From Branchiostoma floridae (Eukaryota; Chordata; Leptocardii; Amphioxiformes; Branchiostomatidae), in NCBI RefSeq assembly GCF_000003815.2, contig NC_049980.1, forward strand, positions 28,915,255 to 28,979,254: a stretch of DNA of 64,000 nt, written 5' to 3'. This document shows positions 12,663 through 24,990 of the stretch, one piece after another. The position numbers and the translations under genes were made by a program. The notes beneath the pieces are model-generated. The model was not told the DNA's origin. It saw only the letters and a program-made list of their open reading frames with translations, and did no database searches. The stretch's first letter is position 1. Each line of letters starts with the position of its first letter.

Positions 12663-12870
12663 TATTCTGTGTTGCTCATTCGACATGCATAGATGGAAAG
12701 GGTTGTAGTCCTTAGGACTCTGGTCCACTGATCATTGTGAATGTCTCCGGAACAATGACATTGGAAGTAATGTACATATGTTCATAGACTGTCTTTTCTG
12801 TCATTACCCAATGGATATATAGTTCTTTAGTGAGCTTAACTGGATCGATATCACTTTTACTTTTTCCCTT
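12663..12870 (+). repeat. Dispersed repeat, diverged copy
   Basis: Matches 13569-13810: GAAAGGGTTG(T/C)AGTCCTTA, TGGTCCACTG, TTAGTGAGCT and a TTTTTCCTTT tail. Looks like a SINE 3' body. Confidence 0.6.
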
Positions 12871-13568
12871 TTACTTTCAAATTGGTCTTGCCATGATATT
12901 GCCTTTGTTCGTGTAAGAATTCGGGTGACTAGAATGTGCAAGTAGCGGAAGAGTACTGGCCCAGCCCATCTTTTCTGTGCTATGGCCACCAAGCATTAGT
13001 TTTAGTAGCTGGGCTTAAGGGCGTTGACGTATGTCATAGAAGTGGTTGTTAGCACCTAAGTCTTCAACTTGTGTCACTGAACAGTCAATCTGTGCCATGG
13101 CAATGAGTTACACTCAGCCTCAATCTGCTGTGGTCAGAAGAAAGGTGCCACGGACGAAAGTTGTCAATGATTTCAAACGCCTGTTCCAGAGCATTGCAGT
13201 GTTGTCAGAGATGTTGACAAGTAGGTTTTGTTGATGTACATACTAGGGTTTGTTAAGTGGAGCAGGTGCATCATGATCTGGTGCAGAAAGGTGAGGGCTG
13301 TTACCATGATGTTCACGGGGGCCTGAATCTGGTACCTGCAGTCCAAGTCAGCTTGAGGGAGATCTATAATCTTTTATAGACCCCTTCTTTTGATGTGGCA
13401 AGTAGGGCTACGTAGTGAAGTGGAGCACAGTTCAGTTTGTCCTTGTAATATGAGGTGACTCTAATGATGTTGCTCTAGGCATCTAGCAAGGCGTCTAGCA
13501 GGTTACGGTCCTTTAGTCCAACCTCTTCCTCTGGTACATTCTTAAGTGTCTGAGGTTAGGTCGTCCCC

Positions 13569-13815
13569 TTTTCTTCCAGCTGTGTCGCTCACCCAACATG
13601 CACGTTACCAGAAAGGGTTGCAGTCCTTAAGACAGGACGTTAAGCCGTGGTCCACTGTTCATTGTGCTTTTCGAAAAGAGCTAGGGGAATTTCCTTGGTA
13701 CAATGAACCTGCAAATACTGTACATTATCATCTGTTCTCTCTGTCACGACAAGTGGTAGACTAGCTCTTCAGTGAGCTAAATCTGGATCAAGATCATTTT
13801 CCTTTTTCCTTTCTT
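13569..13815 (+). repeat. Dispersed repeat, better-preserved copy
   Basis: Holds CACCCAACATGCACGTTACC, AAGACAGGACGTTAAGCC and GGTCCACTG blocks, SINE-body-like. Pair of 12663-12870. Confidence 0.6.
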
Positions 13816-14149
13816 TTCTTGTCCGGTTGATCCACGGAGCATATTCCATGCAGCATCACTCTGTCGTGGTATTGGCTGCTTCAGCTTCAGTTGGATTTCA
13901 TCGAGTGCTCCCAGATCCTGTAAAGACATAATAAGATACAGTAAGGAAGAGAAGCAAGAAATGCTGACAAAATTAGAAATTTAATTAAACTTACTTCATT
14001 TACTGAAAGCTTACTAATAGGCAAATGGTTATTCCTCCAGGCTCTCGGATTTGAAAAAATGCATTGGAATGCTACATTGAAAAATCAATATGAAAACGGG
14101 ACATTCCGTGCTGTGCATACAGTTTTTACTGTACTTGTGGGAAAATGCA

Positions 14150-16090
14150 GTTGAGTTGATTACCTGTATTTCACCTGACCTCCAGCGTGACCTTCCACAG
14201 GGCAAGTCGATGCACCACACGGTGAATGTTGATCTTTTTGTCATGGTCAGAGACTGTTTCTGTCCAAGAGTGGCCATGTTGTCTTTCATCCTGGAGAAAA
14301 ATATCAGAGAAGAGAAGCTTTATCCACATGGCATTAAGTGCAGATATTCTATGGTCATGACATATTCAAATACGACTGGATAAAAACAGAGATTTACTTC
14401 CAGACCACGCTATATTATCCCCTCAATACTAGTATCCCAGATATAGGTAAACAACAAATAAAGGTCAACTAATGTTACAGAACTGTTACAGTTGTTGGAA
14501 AATGCAGTTGAGTTGATTACCTGTATTCCTCCTGACCTCCAGCTTGACCTGCCATAAGGGCAAGTCGATGCACCACACGGTGAATGTTGATCTTTTTATC
14601 ATGGTCAGAGACTGGGTCTGTTGTCCAAGAGTGGCCACGTTGTCTTTTTGTCCTGGGCAGAAATATTAGAAGAGAAGCTTTATCCACATGGCATTAAATG
14701 CAGATATTCTATGGTCAACAATATTCAAAGACAACTGGATAAAAACAGAGATTTACTTCCAGACCATGCTATATTATCCCCTCAATACTATCCCCGATAT
14801 AGGTAAACAACAAATAAAGGTCGACTAATGTTACAGCTACAGTTGTAGGAAATTGCAGTACTGTTGCCGTTGATTACCTGTATTTCACCTGACCTCCAGC
14901 TTGACCTGCCATAAGGGCAAGTCGTTGCACCACACAGTGAATGTTGATCTTTTTATCAATTGGTCAGAGACTGTTTCTGTCCAAGAGTGGCCACGTTGTC
15001 TTTCATCCTGGAGAAAAATATCAGAGAAGAGATTTAGCTTCATCCACATGGCATTAACTTCATTAAGTGCAGAGATTCAATGATCAACAATATTCAAATA
15101 CGACTGGATAAAAACAGAGATTTACTTCCAGACTATGCTATATTGTCCCCTCAATACTAGATATCCCCGATATAGGTAAACAACAAATAAAGGTCACTAA
15201 TGTTACAGTTACAGTTGTAGGAAATTGCAGTTGAGTTGATTACCTGTATTCCTTCTGAACTCCAGCTTGACCTGCCAGGGCAAGTCGATGCACCACACGG
15301 TGAATGTTGATCTTTTCTTCATGGTCAGAGACTGTTTCTGTTGTCCAAGAGTGGCCACGTTGTCTTTCATCCTGGAGAAAAATACCAGAGAAGAGAAGCT
15401 TTATCCACATGGCATTAAATGCAGACATTCTATGGTCAACAATATTCAAATACAACTGGATAAAAACAGAGATTTACTTCCAGACCATGCTATGTCATCC
15501 CCTCAATACTAGTATCCCTGATATAGGTAAACAAGAAATAAAGGTCAACTAATGTTACAGTTACAGTTGTAGGAAATTGCAGTTGAGTTAATCACCTGTA
15601 TTTCACAGGACCTCCAGCTTGACCTGCCACAGGGCAAGTCGATGCACCACACGGTGAATGTTGATCTTTTTGTCATGGTCAGGGGCTGTTTCTGTAGTCC
15701 AAGAGTGGCCACGTTGTCTTTCATCCTGGAGAAAAATATCAGAGAAGAGAAGCTTTATCCACACGGCATTAAGTGCAGACATTCTATGGTCAACAATATT
15801 CAAATACAACTGGATAAAAACAGAGATTTACTTCCAGACCATGCTATATTATCCCCTCAATACTAGTATCCCTGATATAGGTAAACAAGAAATAAAGGTC
15901 AACTAATGTTACAGTTACAGTTTTAGGAAATTGCAGTACTGTTGCAGTTGATTACCTGTATTTCACCTGACCTCCAGCTTGACCTGCCAGGGCAAGTCGA
16001 TGCACCACACGGTGAATAGTGATGACGGATCTTTGCCATTCTGTTTCTGAAGTCTTAGTATGGCCATGTTGTCTTTTCGTCCTGGAGAGA
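14150..16090 (-). repeat. Six tandem units of ~358 bp, each with exon-like borders on the minus strand
   Basis: TGCACCACAC recurs at 14211, 14569, 14926, 15289, 15643 and 16001 (spacing 354-363). On the minus strand each unit has ATTTTTCTCCAG, an open stretch reading DERQRGHSWTETVSDHDKK in several units, and GTCAG|GTGAAAT. The exon-like segment is 116 nt, not a multiple of three, and frames differ between units. Confidence 0.75.
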
Positions 16091-16383
16091 AATATTAGAG
16101 GAGAGAACTTTTTTATTGACATGGCAAAAAGAGCAGACAGATTTTTCTATGGTCAGCAATATTCAAATACAACTGAATGAAGATGGAGATGTTGAGTGAC
16201 ATCCATCACTCTTCTTCAGTGTCACTGGTAGAAACGTTTCAATACAAGTACTATATGCATCTAACTAGAAAAAAGTGTTTTAACACGTAAGGATCGTATG
16301 GAAGTATCACTCATGTGTATCAAATTGCTCTCTTATTCATGAAACATACAAGCTTAACTAACACTGCACCTGATGTCTTTCAG

Positions 16384-16479
16384 GCCTTCATTTTGGACAG
16401 CACTGTCAGTACAGGTACAGCAAGTGCAGTTTGGGCTTGGCGGTTTCTCCAAGTGTATATAGTCCTGACCAACAGCCAG
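16384..16479 (+). other. Exon-like cassette copy 1 (96 nt)
   Basis: TGATGTCTTTCAG| ... CAGCCAG|GTAAGT. Open in phase 0: AFILDSTVSTGTASAVWAWR and on to VLTNSQ. No family recognised. Confidence 0.4.
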
Positions 16480-16919
16480 GTAAGTCGATGCAGCACACAC
16501 AGTGAATGTTGATGATCTTTTTGTCATTCTGTTTTTGTAGTCTTAGAGTGGCCACATTGTCTTTTCGTCCTGGAGAAAAATATTACAGAAGAGAAGCTTT
16601 ATCGACATGGCAAAAAAGCTAGTGAGCAGACAGATTTTCTATGGTCAACAATATTCAAATACAACTGGATAAAAATGCAGATTTACTTCCGGACATATCG
16701 AGTGACATCCATCACTCTTCTTTAGACTGTCACTAGAATGTCTGGTAGATTTAACGATTTGATACAAGTACTACCTTTACGTTACATCTAACTAGAAAAA
16801 AATGGTTTATGATCTATGCAAATGTCACTCATACGTATGCAAATCAAATTGCTCTGAGACTCACGAAACATTCACGAAACATATTAAGCTTGACTAACAC
16901 TGTACCTGATGTCTTTCAG

Positions 16920-17005
16920 GCCTTCACTTGGAACAGCACTGTCACCATAGTAGACTTGAACGTTTCTCCAGATGTATTTCAGCAGCCCTGATTACCAACA
17001 GTCAG
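16920..17005 (+). other. Exon-like cassette copy 2 (86 nt, decayed)
   Basis: Same acceptor, donor weakened to AGTCAG|GTATTA, with indels that break the frame relative to copies 1 and 3. Confidence 0.35.
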
Positions 17006-17431
17006 GTATTAAAGCCTATGCAGCACACAGTGAATGTTGATGATTTTTTCGTTGTTCTGTTTCTGTAGTCTTAGAGTAGCCACGTTGTCTTTTCATCCTG
17101 GAGAGAAATATTAGAGAAGAGAAGCTTTATCGACACAGCAAAAAGTGCAGACATTCTATGGTCAACAATATTCAAATATATGTACAACTGGATAAAGACG
17201 TACGGAGATTTACTTCTGGACATGTTGAGTGACATCCATCACTCTTCTTCAGTGTCACTAGCATGAACTGGTAGAAATGTTTCAATACAAGTACTATGCA
17301 TCTAACTAGAAAAAGAATGTTTTAACACATAAAGATTGTATGGAAGTGTCACTCATGTAAATTAAATTGCTCTGACTCTTATTCATGTATCATAGTCAAG
17401 CTTGACTAACACTGCACCTGATGTCTTTCAG

Positions 17432-17527
17432 GCCTTCATTTTCGACAGCACTGTCAGTACAGGTACAGCAAGTGCAGTTTGGGCTTGGCGGTTTCTCCAG
17501 ATGTACATAGTCCTGACCAACAGCCAG
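17432..17527 (+). other. Exon-like cassette copy 3 (96 nt)
   Basis: Nearly identical to copy 1. Visible changes are Leu to Phe and Val to Met, with both splice sites and the length conserved. Confidence 0.4.
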
Positions 17528-17854
17528 GTAAGTCGATGCAGCACACAGTGAATGTTGGTTTCGTCGTTCTATTTCTGTAGCCGTAGAGTGGCCATGTTGT
17601 CCTTCTGTCCTGGAGAGAAATATTTACAACACACTAGGATTTACATTTGATTCACCTTAAAGTTTTCCTTGTTCAAGTTATCTATTGCCAATAAACCAGG
17701 AAATCCACATATCACTTGAGGTATTCATGTGAAAAATCATAACTTAGTAGACGATGTAAAAAGTAAAAGACATGGTTTTTACTTACTTACTAATACTAGT
17801 AATGAAATGCAGGATGTAAATGATAAAAGACACGGTAATAGACCACAAACTCAC

Positions 17855-18015
17855 CTTATCATACAGGCAGCTCCACGATGGTATTCTTCACGGCAGCCTT
17901 GCCATTGTGGGCTTGCAGACAGCCAGCATTCTGTTCCTTTCTTTTTTAACACGAATGCAACGGTGACTGTCACAGGAATTTTCCACCACCACCATCTATG
18001 CACCTGCAGCAGAAG
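17855..18015. other. Exon-like segment with splice signals on both strands
   Basis: Plus strand: CATACAG|GCAGCTCC ... AGAAG|GTAGGA, open (AAPRWYSSRQPCHCGLADS...). Minus strand: TCTGCTGCAG|GTGCATAG ... ATAAG|GTGAGT, also open and also 149 nt. The minus borders are the stronger pair. A partial copy of the segment lies at 19018-19100. Confidence 0.35.
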
Positions 18016-18244
18016 GTAGGAAAAAAGGGAGGAATAGTCAGATATTGCATTAATTGTTATTTGGTGCATATTTTACTTATTATTAAGTCTACATTTAGCA
18101 AAGTTAAACAATATACAAAGTCAAGCAGCTTATCTTCTTGGACATAAAACATAAGACCTTTACAGCTAGTATTACAGGGCGCCTTTCTTTTGTTAAACTT
18201 TATTTGATTTGGATGCTTGCATCAGTTTTTAAGTTCCCAGAAGA

Positions 18245-18280
18245 TGTCTTCCATATAATCAAATCAACAAAGCCTTAGCC
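18245..18280. mobile_element. Fragment of the GGCCATGTTGATTTGATT MITE
   Basis: GATGTCTTCCATATAATC plus AAATCAACAAAGCCTTA is one end of that family only. Confidence 0.5.
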
Positions 18281-18402
18281 AGTAAAAGATAACTACAAGC
18301 AGCAGTAAAGCACTTGCTCAAAATAGAGTCAAATTCTCACCTTGAAGAGTAATGAGGCTGTAGCATGGATTGTGGTGTAGGGCAGTAGCTCTTTCATCCT
18401 TG

Positions 18403-18440
18403 AAGTTCCTTCCTTCTTTCCTTCCTTCTTTCCTTCCATC
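18403..18440. repeat. (TTCC)n / (CTTT)n simple repeat
   Basis: CCTTCCTTC-type pyrimidine run. Confidence 0.75.
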
Positions 18441-18507
18441 ATAGGTGCGATCAGTAGGAGACATTGTAGTCATACAGATCTGGACGAGCCCTACACTCAA
18501 GTGCTAT

Positions 18508-18905
18508 GTAGTCCTCTTGTTTTCCAAAGGAATCGTTTCCTTCCTTTTCTCCAGGCAGTGACGTTGAATACATCATTGTATGAAGACATCAATTGGCTGA
18601 TGAACGCAATAGTCCTTCGTAATCGCACCTAAACATGAACTTTGCTTGCTTTTGTAGTCCTCTTGTTTTTCAAAGGAATGTTTCATTTCCCTCCTTTTCT
18701 CCAGGCAGTGACGTTGAATACATCAATGTATGTAGACATCAATCGGCTGATGAATGCAATAGTCCTTCGTAATCGCACCTCAACTTGAACTTTTTCTTGC
18801 TTTTCTCCTCTTGCATGTTCAAAGAAACATTTTGTTTCTTTCCTTACTTTTCTCCAGCAATTGGCATTGAAAGCTTGAATGCACATGTAGACCTCAATCA
18901 AGTAG
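18508..18905. repeat. ~147-bp tandem repeat, about 2.7 units
   Basis: GTAGTCCTCTTGTTTT, TTTTCTCCAGGCAGTGACG and AGTCCTTCGTAATCGCACCT recur at 18508 and 18655; a third, diverged unit follows at 18800. Confidence 0.75.
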
Positions 18906-19334
18906 TACTGGATGGCATGATGTAGTAGACAGGATTCTTTTTTTCAACAATTGTAAGGTCCAGGTCTCGTATATTGCACAATTTTGCACTTGAATACAAT
19001 ATTTTCATACACTTAGTCCTTCCTGATACCATTGTGAGCTTGCAGATTGCCAGCATTACTGTTCTTTTTTTTTTTTTGCGAACACTAATGCAATAGTCTT
19101 GATTATCTTAACTGCAGCTGGTTGATAAGCAGCAATGCTTCGAACTTTGATGAACAGATATCAGAAACTGGGAGCTGGTCGGTTTTTATGTCCATTTTTG
19201 CAGCATTTGATCATTTGCTTGTCCCTTGCAGCATAATGTTACAATGTAGAACACCATTTTATGTACTAAATGAATCATCACACTTAGCCAGAATTTAGAA
19301 TCTAACTTTTAGCTGGAGAACTAAGTCCATGCAA

Positions 19335-19364
19335 GGAGGTTCCTTTTTTCAACCTCCTTGGTCC
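19335..19364. repeat. Hairpin CAAGGAGGTT / AACCTCCTTG
   Basis: Perfect 10-bp stem, T-rich loop; same stem motif as the 52975-53018 hairpin. Confidence 0.55.
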
Positions 19365-19673
19365 AAGGTAAACAAGAAAAGTTGTGGGGTAAAAGTATGA
19401 GAACCTCAGTACATGTGACAAGGAAACGAAAGATGCATGAAAGATATAAAATGTAATCAACAGATATGGAACAAGGTCATGATGATCCCTCCACATGAAG
19501 CGTAGTAAGAATCCTAGGCAAACATTTAGGACAATGCAGTGAAATGAAAAAGTTTACAGAGAGCCGAGATTTGTTGCATATATTTTGTGCACTTTTGATT
19601 CTGAGACTCTGGTTGATTCTAGGTTTGAGAACTGGAATTAGAGCCACAAAGATGTCACTTACCCGAGGCTTGT

Positions 19674-19930
19674 GAAGATCATGTGGTGTAACTACAGACT
19701 GTTCCGATCAGACCCAAGTGGTCTGGGGTTCAAATCCTGTCATGTCAGTCCGGTCTTGGGAGTGGCTCTTTACAAAACTTTTCTCACTCAGGTGTAAATG
19801 AATTACCTAGCTTTCATTAGGGCTGTCTTTCAGATATTAAATGGAGTGCCCTTGTTAAAGGAGTCTCAGCCTCAGCCACACCTCAAGCATGATACATAAC
19901 CCACCAAACTTATCAAAAAGAGTAGGGGCC
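19674..19930 (+). mobile_element. tRNA-headed SINE (diverged)
   Basis: GGGGTTCAAATCCTGTC (box B), TTTTCTCACTCAGGTGTAAATG, CTTTCATTAGGGCTGTC and AGATATTAAATGGAG match the body order of the complete SINE at 3406. Confidence 0.6.
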
Positions 19931-20214
19931 CTTCCTGTTGTGATACCAGTTATGCAGCTTGTAATGTTTACAGTAATATAAACGTGGACTGTTAGGCCTA
20001 GAGGCAGTTAACCAGGTATGCACATTATGCATGTGAGACATTATAAAGACAGGTGAATTTCTCTTGACATAAGTTTAAGATATCTGTCCCCCCCCCCCAA
20101 AATGGAAGGGCTTTGCTGATGTAATCGTGCTTGGCGGACAGAAGAAAATTTATTGCGACGTGCTAAGTGATCATATCCCGTGGCCAAATAGCAGAAACTA
20201 CGTTTATCTATGGT

Positions 20215-20420
20215 TCATAACTCGTAAAGCATCGTTCTCTGAAAACAGAACTTGTGGAAGACCTCAGAAGACATGGAGGTATAATATAAGGGAAGATACA
20301 TTATCTGGGGCTTAAACTGAAAGGCCATGGCTTGCAAGACTACATGGAGGCTCTTACATTATGCTGACAAATATCTGGAAACAAACGCAAGCAAACATGC
20401 AAAAAAAACTATCCCCGCAT
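20215..20420 (+). pseudogene. LINE reverse-transcriptase C-terminal remnant
   Basis: Frame fragment ENRTCGRPQKTWRYNIRED carries the G-R-P-x-x-T-W pattern common near the C-terminus of non-LTR retrotransposon ORF2. Frameshifted and short. Confidence 0.45.
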
Positions 20421-20789
20421 GTATCATGGGGGTGAAAAAAACAGTCACTGTACTGTTTGCTCAGAAAATGAATTGGCTTGTGAGTGACAAGGAAGCAGGG
20501 AGAGGGTCTGCATTGAGTTGTCACATTGTTACAGGAAATAGGAGGGGAAACATACAGTCACTCTTTGTGGCATTTAGAATTTTGTAGTTGAAACTAAAGA
20601 TTCTGTACTCCTTTTACTATTTCATGCAGTCATGGAAATACATATCACAGTCTTGTGATCCGTGGTGGAAAAGGCGCTGCAAAAACTGCAAATCATAAGG
20701 TAATTGGCAAGTAGGTTTAGATTATGCAACTCTAGTGTCAATGTGCTGGTCTCCATTGTTCAAGGAGGTAAAAAGCTTGTAGAGGGACC

Positions 20790-22050
20790 AAGCCCACTTT
20801 CTCTGGCATCAAAAGTGTGAAAGAATCAAAGCCCTTTTATGTCCAGGACATTAAAAAAGATAAGAATAAAAAAGAAATTATAAAAATTGTTAAGGTCTGT
20901 TTCAGCACCAAGGACAGACACCAGGATGTCCATAAATTGGCTTTCACTTTAAAAAGTCTGTTTTGGATACTACTACTACAACATCGCAGACTATTGTATA
21001 TCCCAGACAGCTAGGTCTATGGAAGTCATTTTCTGGAACAGGGTCACTTGTGTCACTTCCTAATTATCCCAGGTATAATGGTTGAATCAAATGTGAAGAT
21101 CCTCACAGCGGAAGTTTCTTCATTACACGCACAATTTTTACGTACGTATATGGGGATTAAACCCACTATTCCTAGCATCAAAAGTATCAAAGAATCAAAG
21201 CCCTTTCATGTCCAGATAAAAAAAAAGATAAGAATAGAAAAAGAAACAAAAATTGTTAAGGTCTGTTTCAGCACCAAGGACAGACACCAGGAGGTCCATA
21301 AATTGGCTTTCACCTTAAAAAGTCTGTTTTGGATACTACTTCTTAACACAAAATCGCAGACTATTGTATATTCCAGACATCTTGGTCATTTTCTGCAACA
21401 GGGTCACTTGTATTGTTCCTAACTCTTCCAGGTATAACGGTTGAACCAAATGTGAAGATACACACAACGGAAGTTTCTTCACCACACGCACAATTTTTAC
21501 ATACATGTATTGGGATCAAACCCACTTTTCCCTTACATCAAAAGTATCAAAGAATCAGAGCCCATTCATGTCTAGGACATAAAAGAGATAAAATAAAAAA
21601 AGTTACAAAAACTGTAAGTTCTACTTCAGCACCAAGGACAGCCGCAAGGAAGATCTCATCAAAGTTTGTCTTTCCAGGGCCTACCCTCATACTACATCAA
21701 TTTGAAATATCACAATCCATCCACCCATTCTTAAGTTCCATAACCACAAATATCCAAAAGCGCACACAAACACACACACACACACACAAATTGTGCCACT
21801 TAACCTGTAAAGCGCCACCTGCTGATGTTGACCAGATCTGCAGTTAACAGTTAACGCAACATCGCGCAGACTATTGTATATTCCAGATAGCTGGGTCTTA
21901 GTAATGGAAGTCATTTCTGCAACAGTTCAAGTTTCTCTAACATTGGGACCAGGTTATCAGGCCGAATGTGTTGTTTCTTGAACGGTTGAACCAAATGCAA
22001 AGATATAAACAACAGAAGTTTCTTCATCACACGCACAATCTTTACGTACG
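20790..22050. repeat. ~365-bp tandem repeat, three or more units
   Basis: ATCAAAAGT(G/A)T(G/C)AAAGAATC, AAGGTCTGTTTCAGCACC, AGACTATTGTATAT, GCGGAAGTTTCTTC and CACGCACAAT recur in order at about 20805, 21176 and 21537, with a last partial unit to 22050. Confidence 0.8.
21771..21788. repeat. (CA)n microsatellite
   Basis: ACACACACACACACACA run inside the third unit of the 365-bp array. Confidence 0.7.
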
Positions 22051-22243
22051 TGTATTACGTCACGTTGCGCTGGCACACTCGTGCATTTGCAGAATGCATT
22101 GTGGTGATAACGGGACAATCCTGTTCTTATGTAATTTGCATTACTAGCAGGCTCAGTACTAAGATGTTGGATTGGAGATTCATGGCATAATGCAGTGTCC
22201 TAATAATCACTGACAAAAGGTTTAGCACAGTGGATGCCTATAG

Positions 22244-22640
22244 CTAGTCACTGATGAAAGGTTGTGTCAAAGTTACTGAATTATCTGACAAAAACAATGG
22301 ATGTTGTTTGATACGTCTGACCATTTCCAAAATCATCTCCAGTTGTTTGAGTAACTGATTTTGGCAGTCACTGATGAAAAACAACAGATGCTGATGTTGT
22401 TTGAAATATCGGACCGTTTCCCAAATCATATCCAGTTGCTTGAGTAACTGCTTTTTGGCAGTCACTGACAAAAAACCACGGATGTTGTTTGAAATATCTG
22501 ACCGTTTCCAAAATCATATCTAGTTGCTTGAGGAATAGTGCTACTTTTTGGCATATCTTATTACCTGGATGTCTAGCCTTCATCAAGGAGCCTTCATCAA
22601 CGTACTGAAACATCTGTTTCCAAAATCTATCCAGGTGCTT
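22244..22640 (-). repeat. ~90-125-bp tandem repeat (KQLLKQLDMI-type)
   Basis: Read on the minus strand, AAGCAGTTACTCAAGCAAC, TGGATATGATTTTGG and AACATC(C/A)(G/T)T recur in three to four units. A single unit in the opposite orientation is at 35528-35600. Confidence 0.65.
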
Positions 22641-22867
22641 ACATAACTGTTTCCTTGCAATCCTTTTTTTCGTATTGTGCATTCTCACTTTTGAGTAAAG
22701 TGAACTAATTGTTCAAAATCCACACGAATGACAAGATTTTTTTGTATCCAGCAGTGATCTCAGAAGCAGCCGGCAGTGGTAGATGGAAAGTTGCTGCCTA
22801 ACATTCCTGTAGCCACAGCTGCAGGACCTAAGGTCTAAGGTAAGTGATTTCTCATGCCTGTGTTGTC

Positions 22868-23205
22868 CAGAGTACTGTTCTAGCCAGCCTGAATTTTTCT
22901 GTCCCCTGAATTTTGAATGGAAATCTTGAATGTCAAGAGCGGAAGGGGCAACAATCTTAGAGAAGCTGGGGAAAAATCTAGACCCTCTAAAACACTATTT
23001 CCTGCATTTTTAGGGGAAAATTTTGCTGGTTACTAGTAGACTCAGCTTGATTCAATAGCATCTGTGCTAATTTTCTGGATATCTTTGCAAAATTTCATTT
23101 CAATGCCGATTTTTGTCTGTCAGAGGACGGAATGGGCAAAACTTTTGTCTTTCCCTAGCTGCAAGATTCCGTCAAAGGGAAGCACAGACGATGGCTAGAA
23201 CCCTG
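22868..23205. mobile_element. hAT-type MITE (diverged)
   Basis: Ends TTCTAGCCAGCCTG (left) and GATGGCTAGAACCCTG (right) are inverted; same terminal motif as the MITEs at 33508 and 35685. Target duplication not clean. Confidence 0.5.
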
Positions 23206-23652
23206 GTTGTGCATTACCAACTGTTTACCCAACTATCCTGGCTGAGAGGGAGAATGATTATGGTGGTACCGCACCATCAGGTGGAGTACAGGGGAATTGC
23301 ACCTGTCGTCTGACTACCCTCAACCGATCACGCCAGTCTTAGCAGCAAAGCGGTCCTGTGTAGACACAGTAGACATTCTTTCCTAGCCTGTTTTTTCACA
23401 AGTTTTTGTCCTTTTCTTGAGCGCATCTCGATGTTTTCACCAGCTAGCAGCTCACTAAATTCAAGAATCAAGAGGACACCACCGCAATGTTCTGTGCCGG
23501 CAATGACAAACCAAACGAGTAGTATGCTTCGAAGACTGTCAGGTCAAAGGGCAATTATGCCTGGTCCAAACATGCAGCAGAGCGCAAATAATCATCTCCA
23601 ATTGTCAGCTCCACGCCCATGGACAGGCTGGAAGAGGAGATTGACGACCAGA

Positions 23653-23985
23653 GAATAATTTGCCAGTCGAGTTTTGCTACCAAGGGATGCGAATTGCCGT
23701 GCTTGGAGAAAACTATACTGCAAACGTGACTCTCAAATAATTTGCCAGTTGAGTTTTGCTACCAAAGGCTGCAAATTGCCGTGCTTGGAGAAAACTATAC
23801 AGCAACCGTTACTCTCGAATAATTTGTCAGTCAAGTTTGCTACCAACGGTTGAGAGTTGCAGTGCAGGGAGAATATTAAATCTACTGTAACCGTGACTCT
23901 CAAATAATTTGCCAGTGGAGTTTTGCTACCAAAGGTTGATTTGCTGTGCAGGGAGAATATTAAAACTTTAATCGTGACTCTTCTG
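23653..23985. repeat. ~85-105-bp tandem repeat, four units
   Basis: AATAATTTGCCAGT(C/T)GAGTTTTG, GCTACCAA(G/A)GG and GGAGAA(A/T)A(C/T)TA recur at about 23655, 23738, 23818 and 23905. Confidence 0.75.
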
Positions 23986-23989
23986 GCCT

Positions 23990-24705
23990 GTCAGCCAGAT
24001 TCTGTACTCCATATATAGGATCATTTGGGCCTGGTGGAGGCAACTGACAACGTAATACTGGCTTTTAATTTAAACACTGCTCTTGTACTCAGTACTCTAT
24101 ACTCATGTAGCCTCAATACAGTGAAGAGCTTTCCAATCGTTTCTGTAGAATTTTGTTTTGAGAAACAGATGTGACAACCAGTGCACAGTGGTACTTAGTC
24201 ATACTGGCTGAGGAGCAACACAAGGTCCACTCTTCAACACGCCCCTCCCCTGAGTAAGCGGGCCCTACAAACTCAGGGTACTGAGCTCGGAGCAGACCAT
24301 TGCATTGTTCCTCAGTCGGCACAATTAAGTAACATGTACAACGGTACCTCAGAGTCTCTTTTGCTTTGAGGTCACATCAACTTGGAACTTGCTTGACATA
24401 CTGACATCTTTGGTCTGAAAATAGCAAACACGTCTAGAACATATAACGAATATTGCTTAGCAACTGTTTATCCTCGGCCAGAAGAATCACAGTCACCTTA
24501 ACGTGATCACGGAAGTACCAGTCTGTGATCAGACAGAAACAAATGTTAAGCCACTTTTATAACAATTCCAGGTTTCCAACATGTTTGAATGGCACAAACA
24601 CGTCATAAAATTTGTACTCTCTGATCACGAGATATCTTTTGGGCAACTTGAATGTTTTCCTTACTTAGCATGAAAGCTCATCTGTGTTTAACTACTGTAA
24701 CAAAC
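23990..24705. other. No gene seen
   Basis: No repeat or splice-supported frame recognised. Confidence 0.5.
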
Positions 24706-24990
24706 AAACATCAATGACATGACTTTATAATGTACCACTGATCATTATCCCACAGGTTTTGAAATTTTAGTACCACTGGTCATACAAATTTAAAGTCTGT
24801 TTCCCCAGAAACCTTTAAATAAATGTGATACTTTTAAGTTTGCTTGAACTGAATCGTTTCAGGTTAAAGAGCTGTTGATGGTGGTTTATGTTGCGATAAC
24901 GAAGTAAAATGTAGGGAGAGTGGGGCATGCAGAAGACTGAAAACGCGTCCATGAGTATTCACAATAGAGAAAAGGTGGACTGGCATCCTT
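24706..24990 (+). repeat. Segmental duplicate A
   Basis: Matches 26759-27040 nearly base for base (ACCACTGATCATTATCCCAC, GTCTGTTTCCCCAGAAACC, AGGTTAAAGAGCTG). Confidence 0.75.

Larger units (their letters stand above)
16090..17640 (+). repeat. Three tandem units of ~512-536 bp related to the preceding array
   Basis: Shares the CACACAGTGAATGTTGATG and GAGAAGCTTTATC...ACATGG blocks with the 358-bp array. It adds a new segment with GATGTCTTTCAG and AGTGACATCCATCACTCTTC. Plus-strand exon-like cassettes at 16384, 16920 and 17432. Confidence 0.75.

Noticed and set aside
21048-21847. Frames of 124 and 144 codons in the 365-bp array
   Set aside because: Frame is not kept between units and no start or splice context is shared; probably non-coding.
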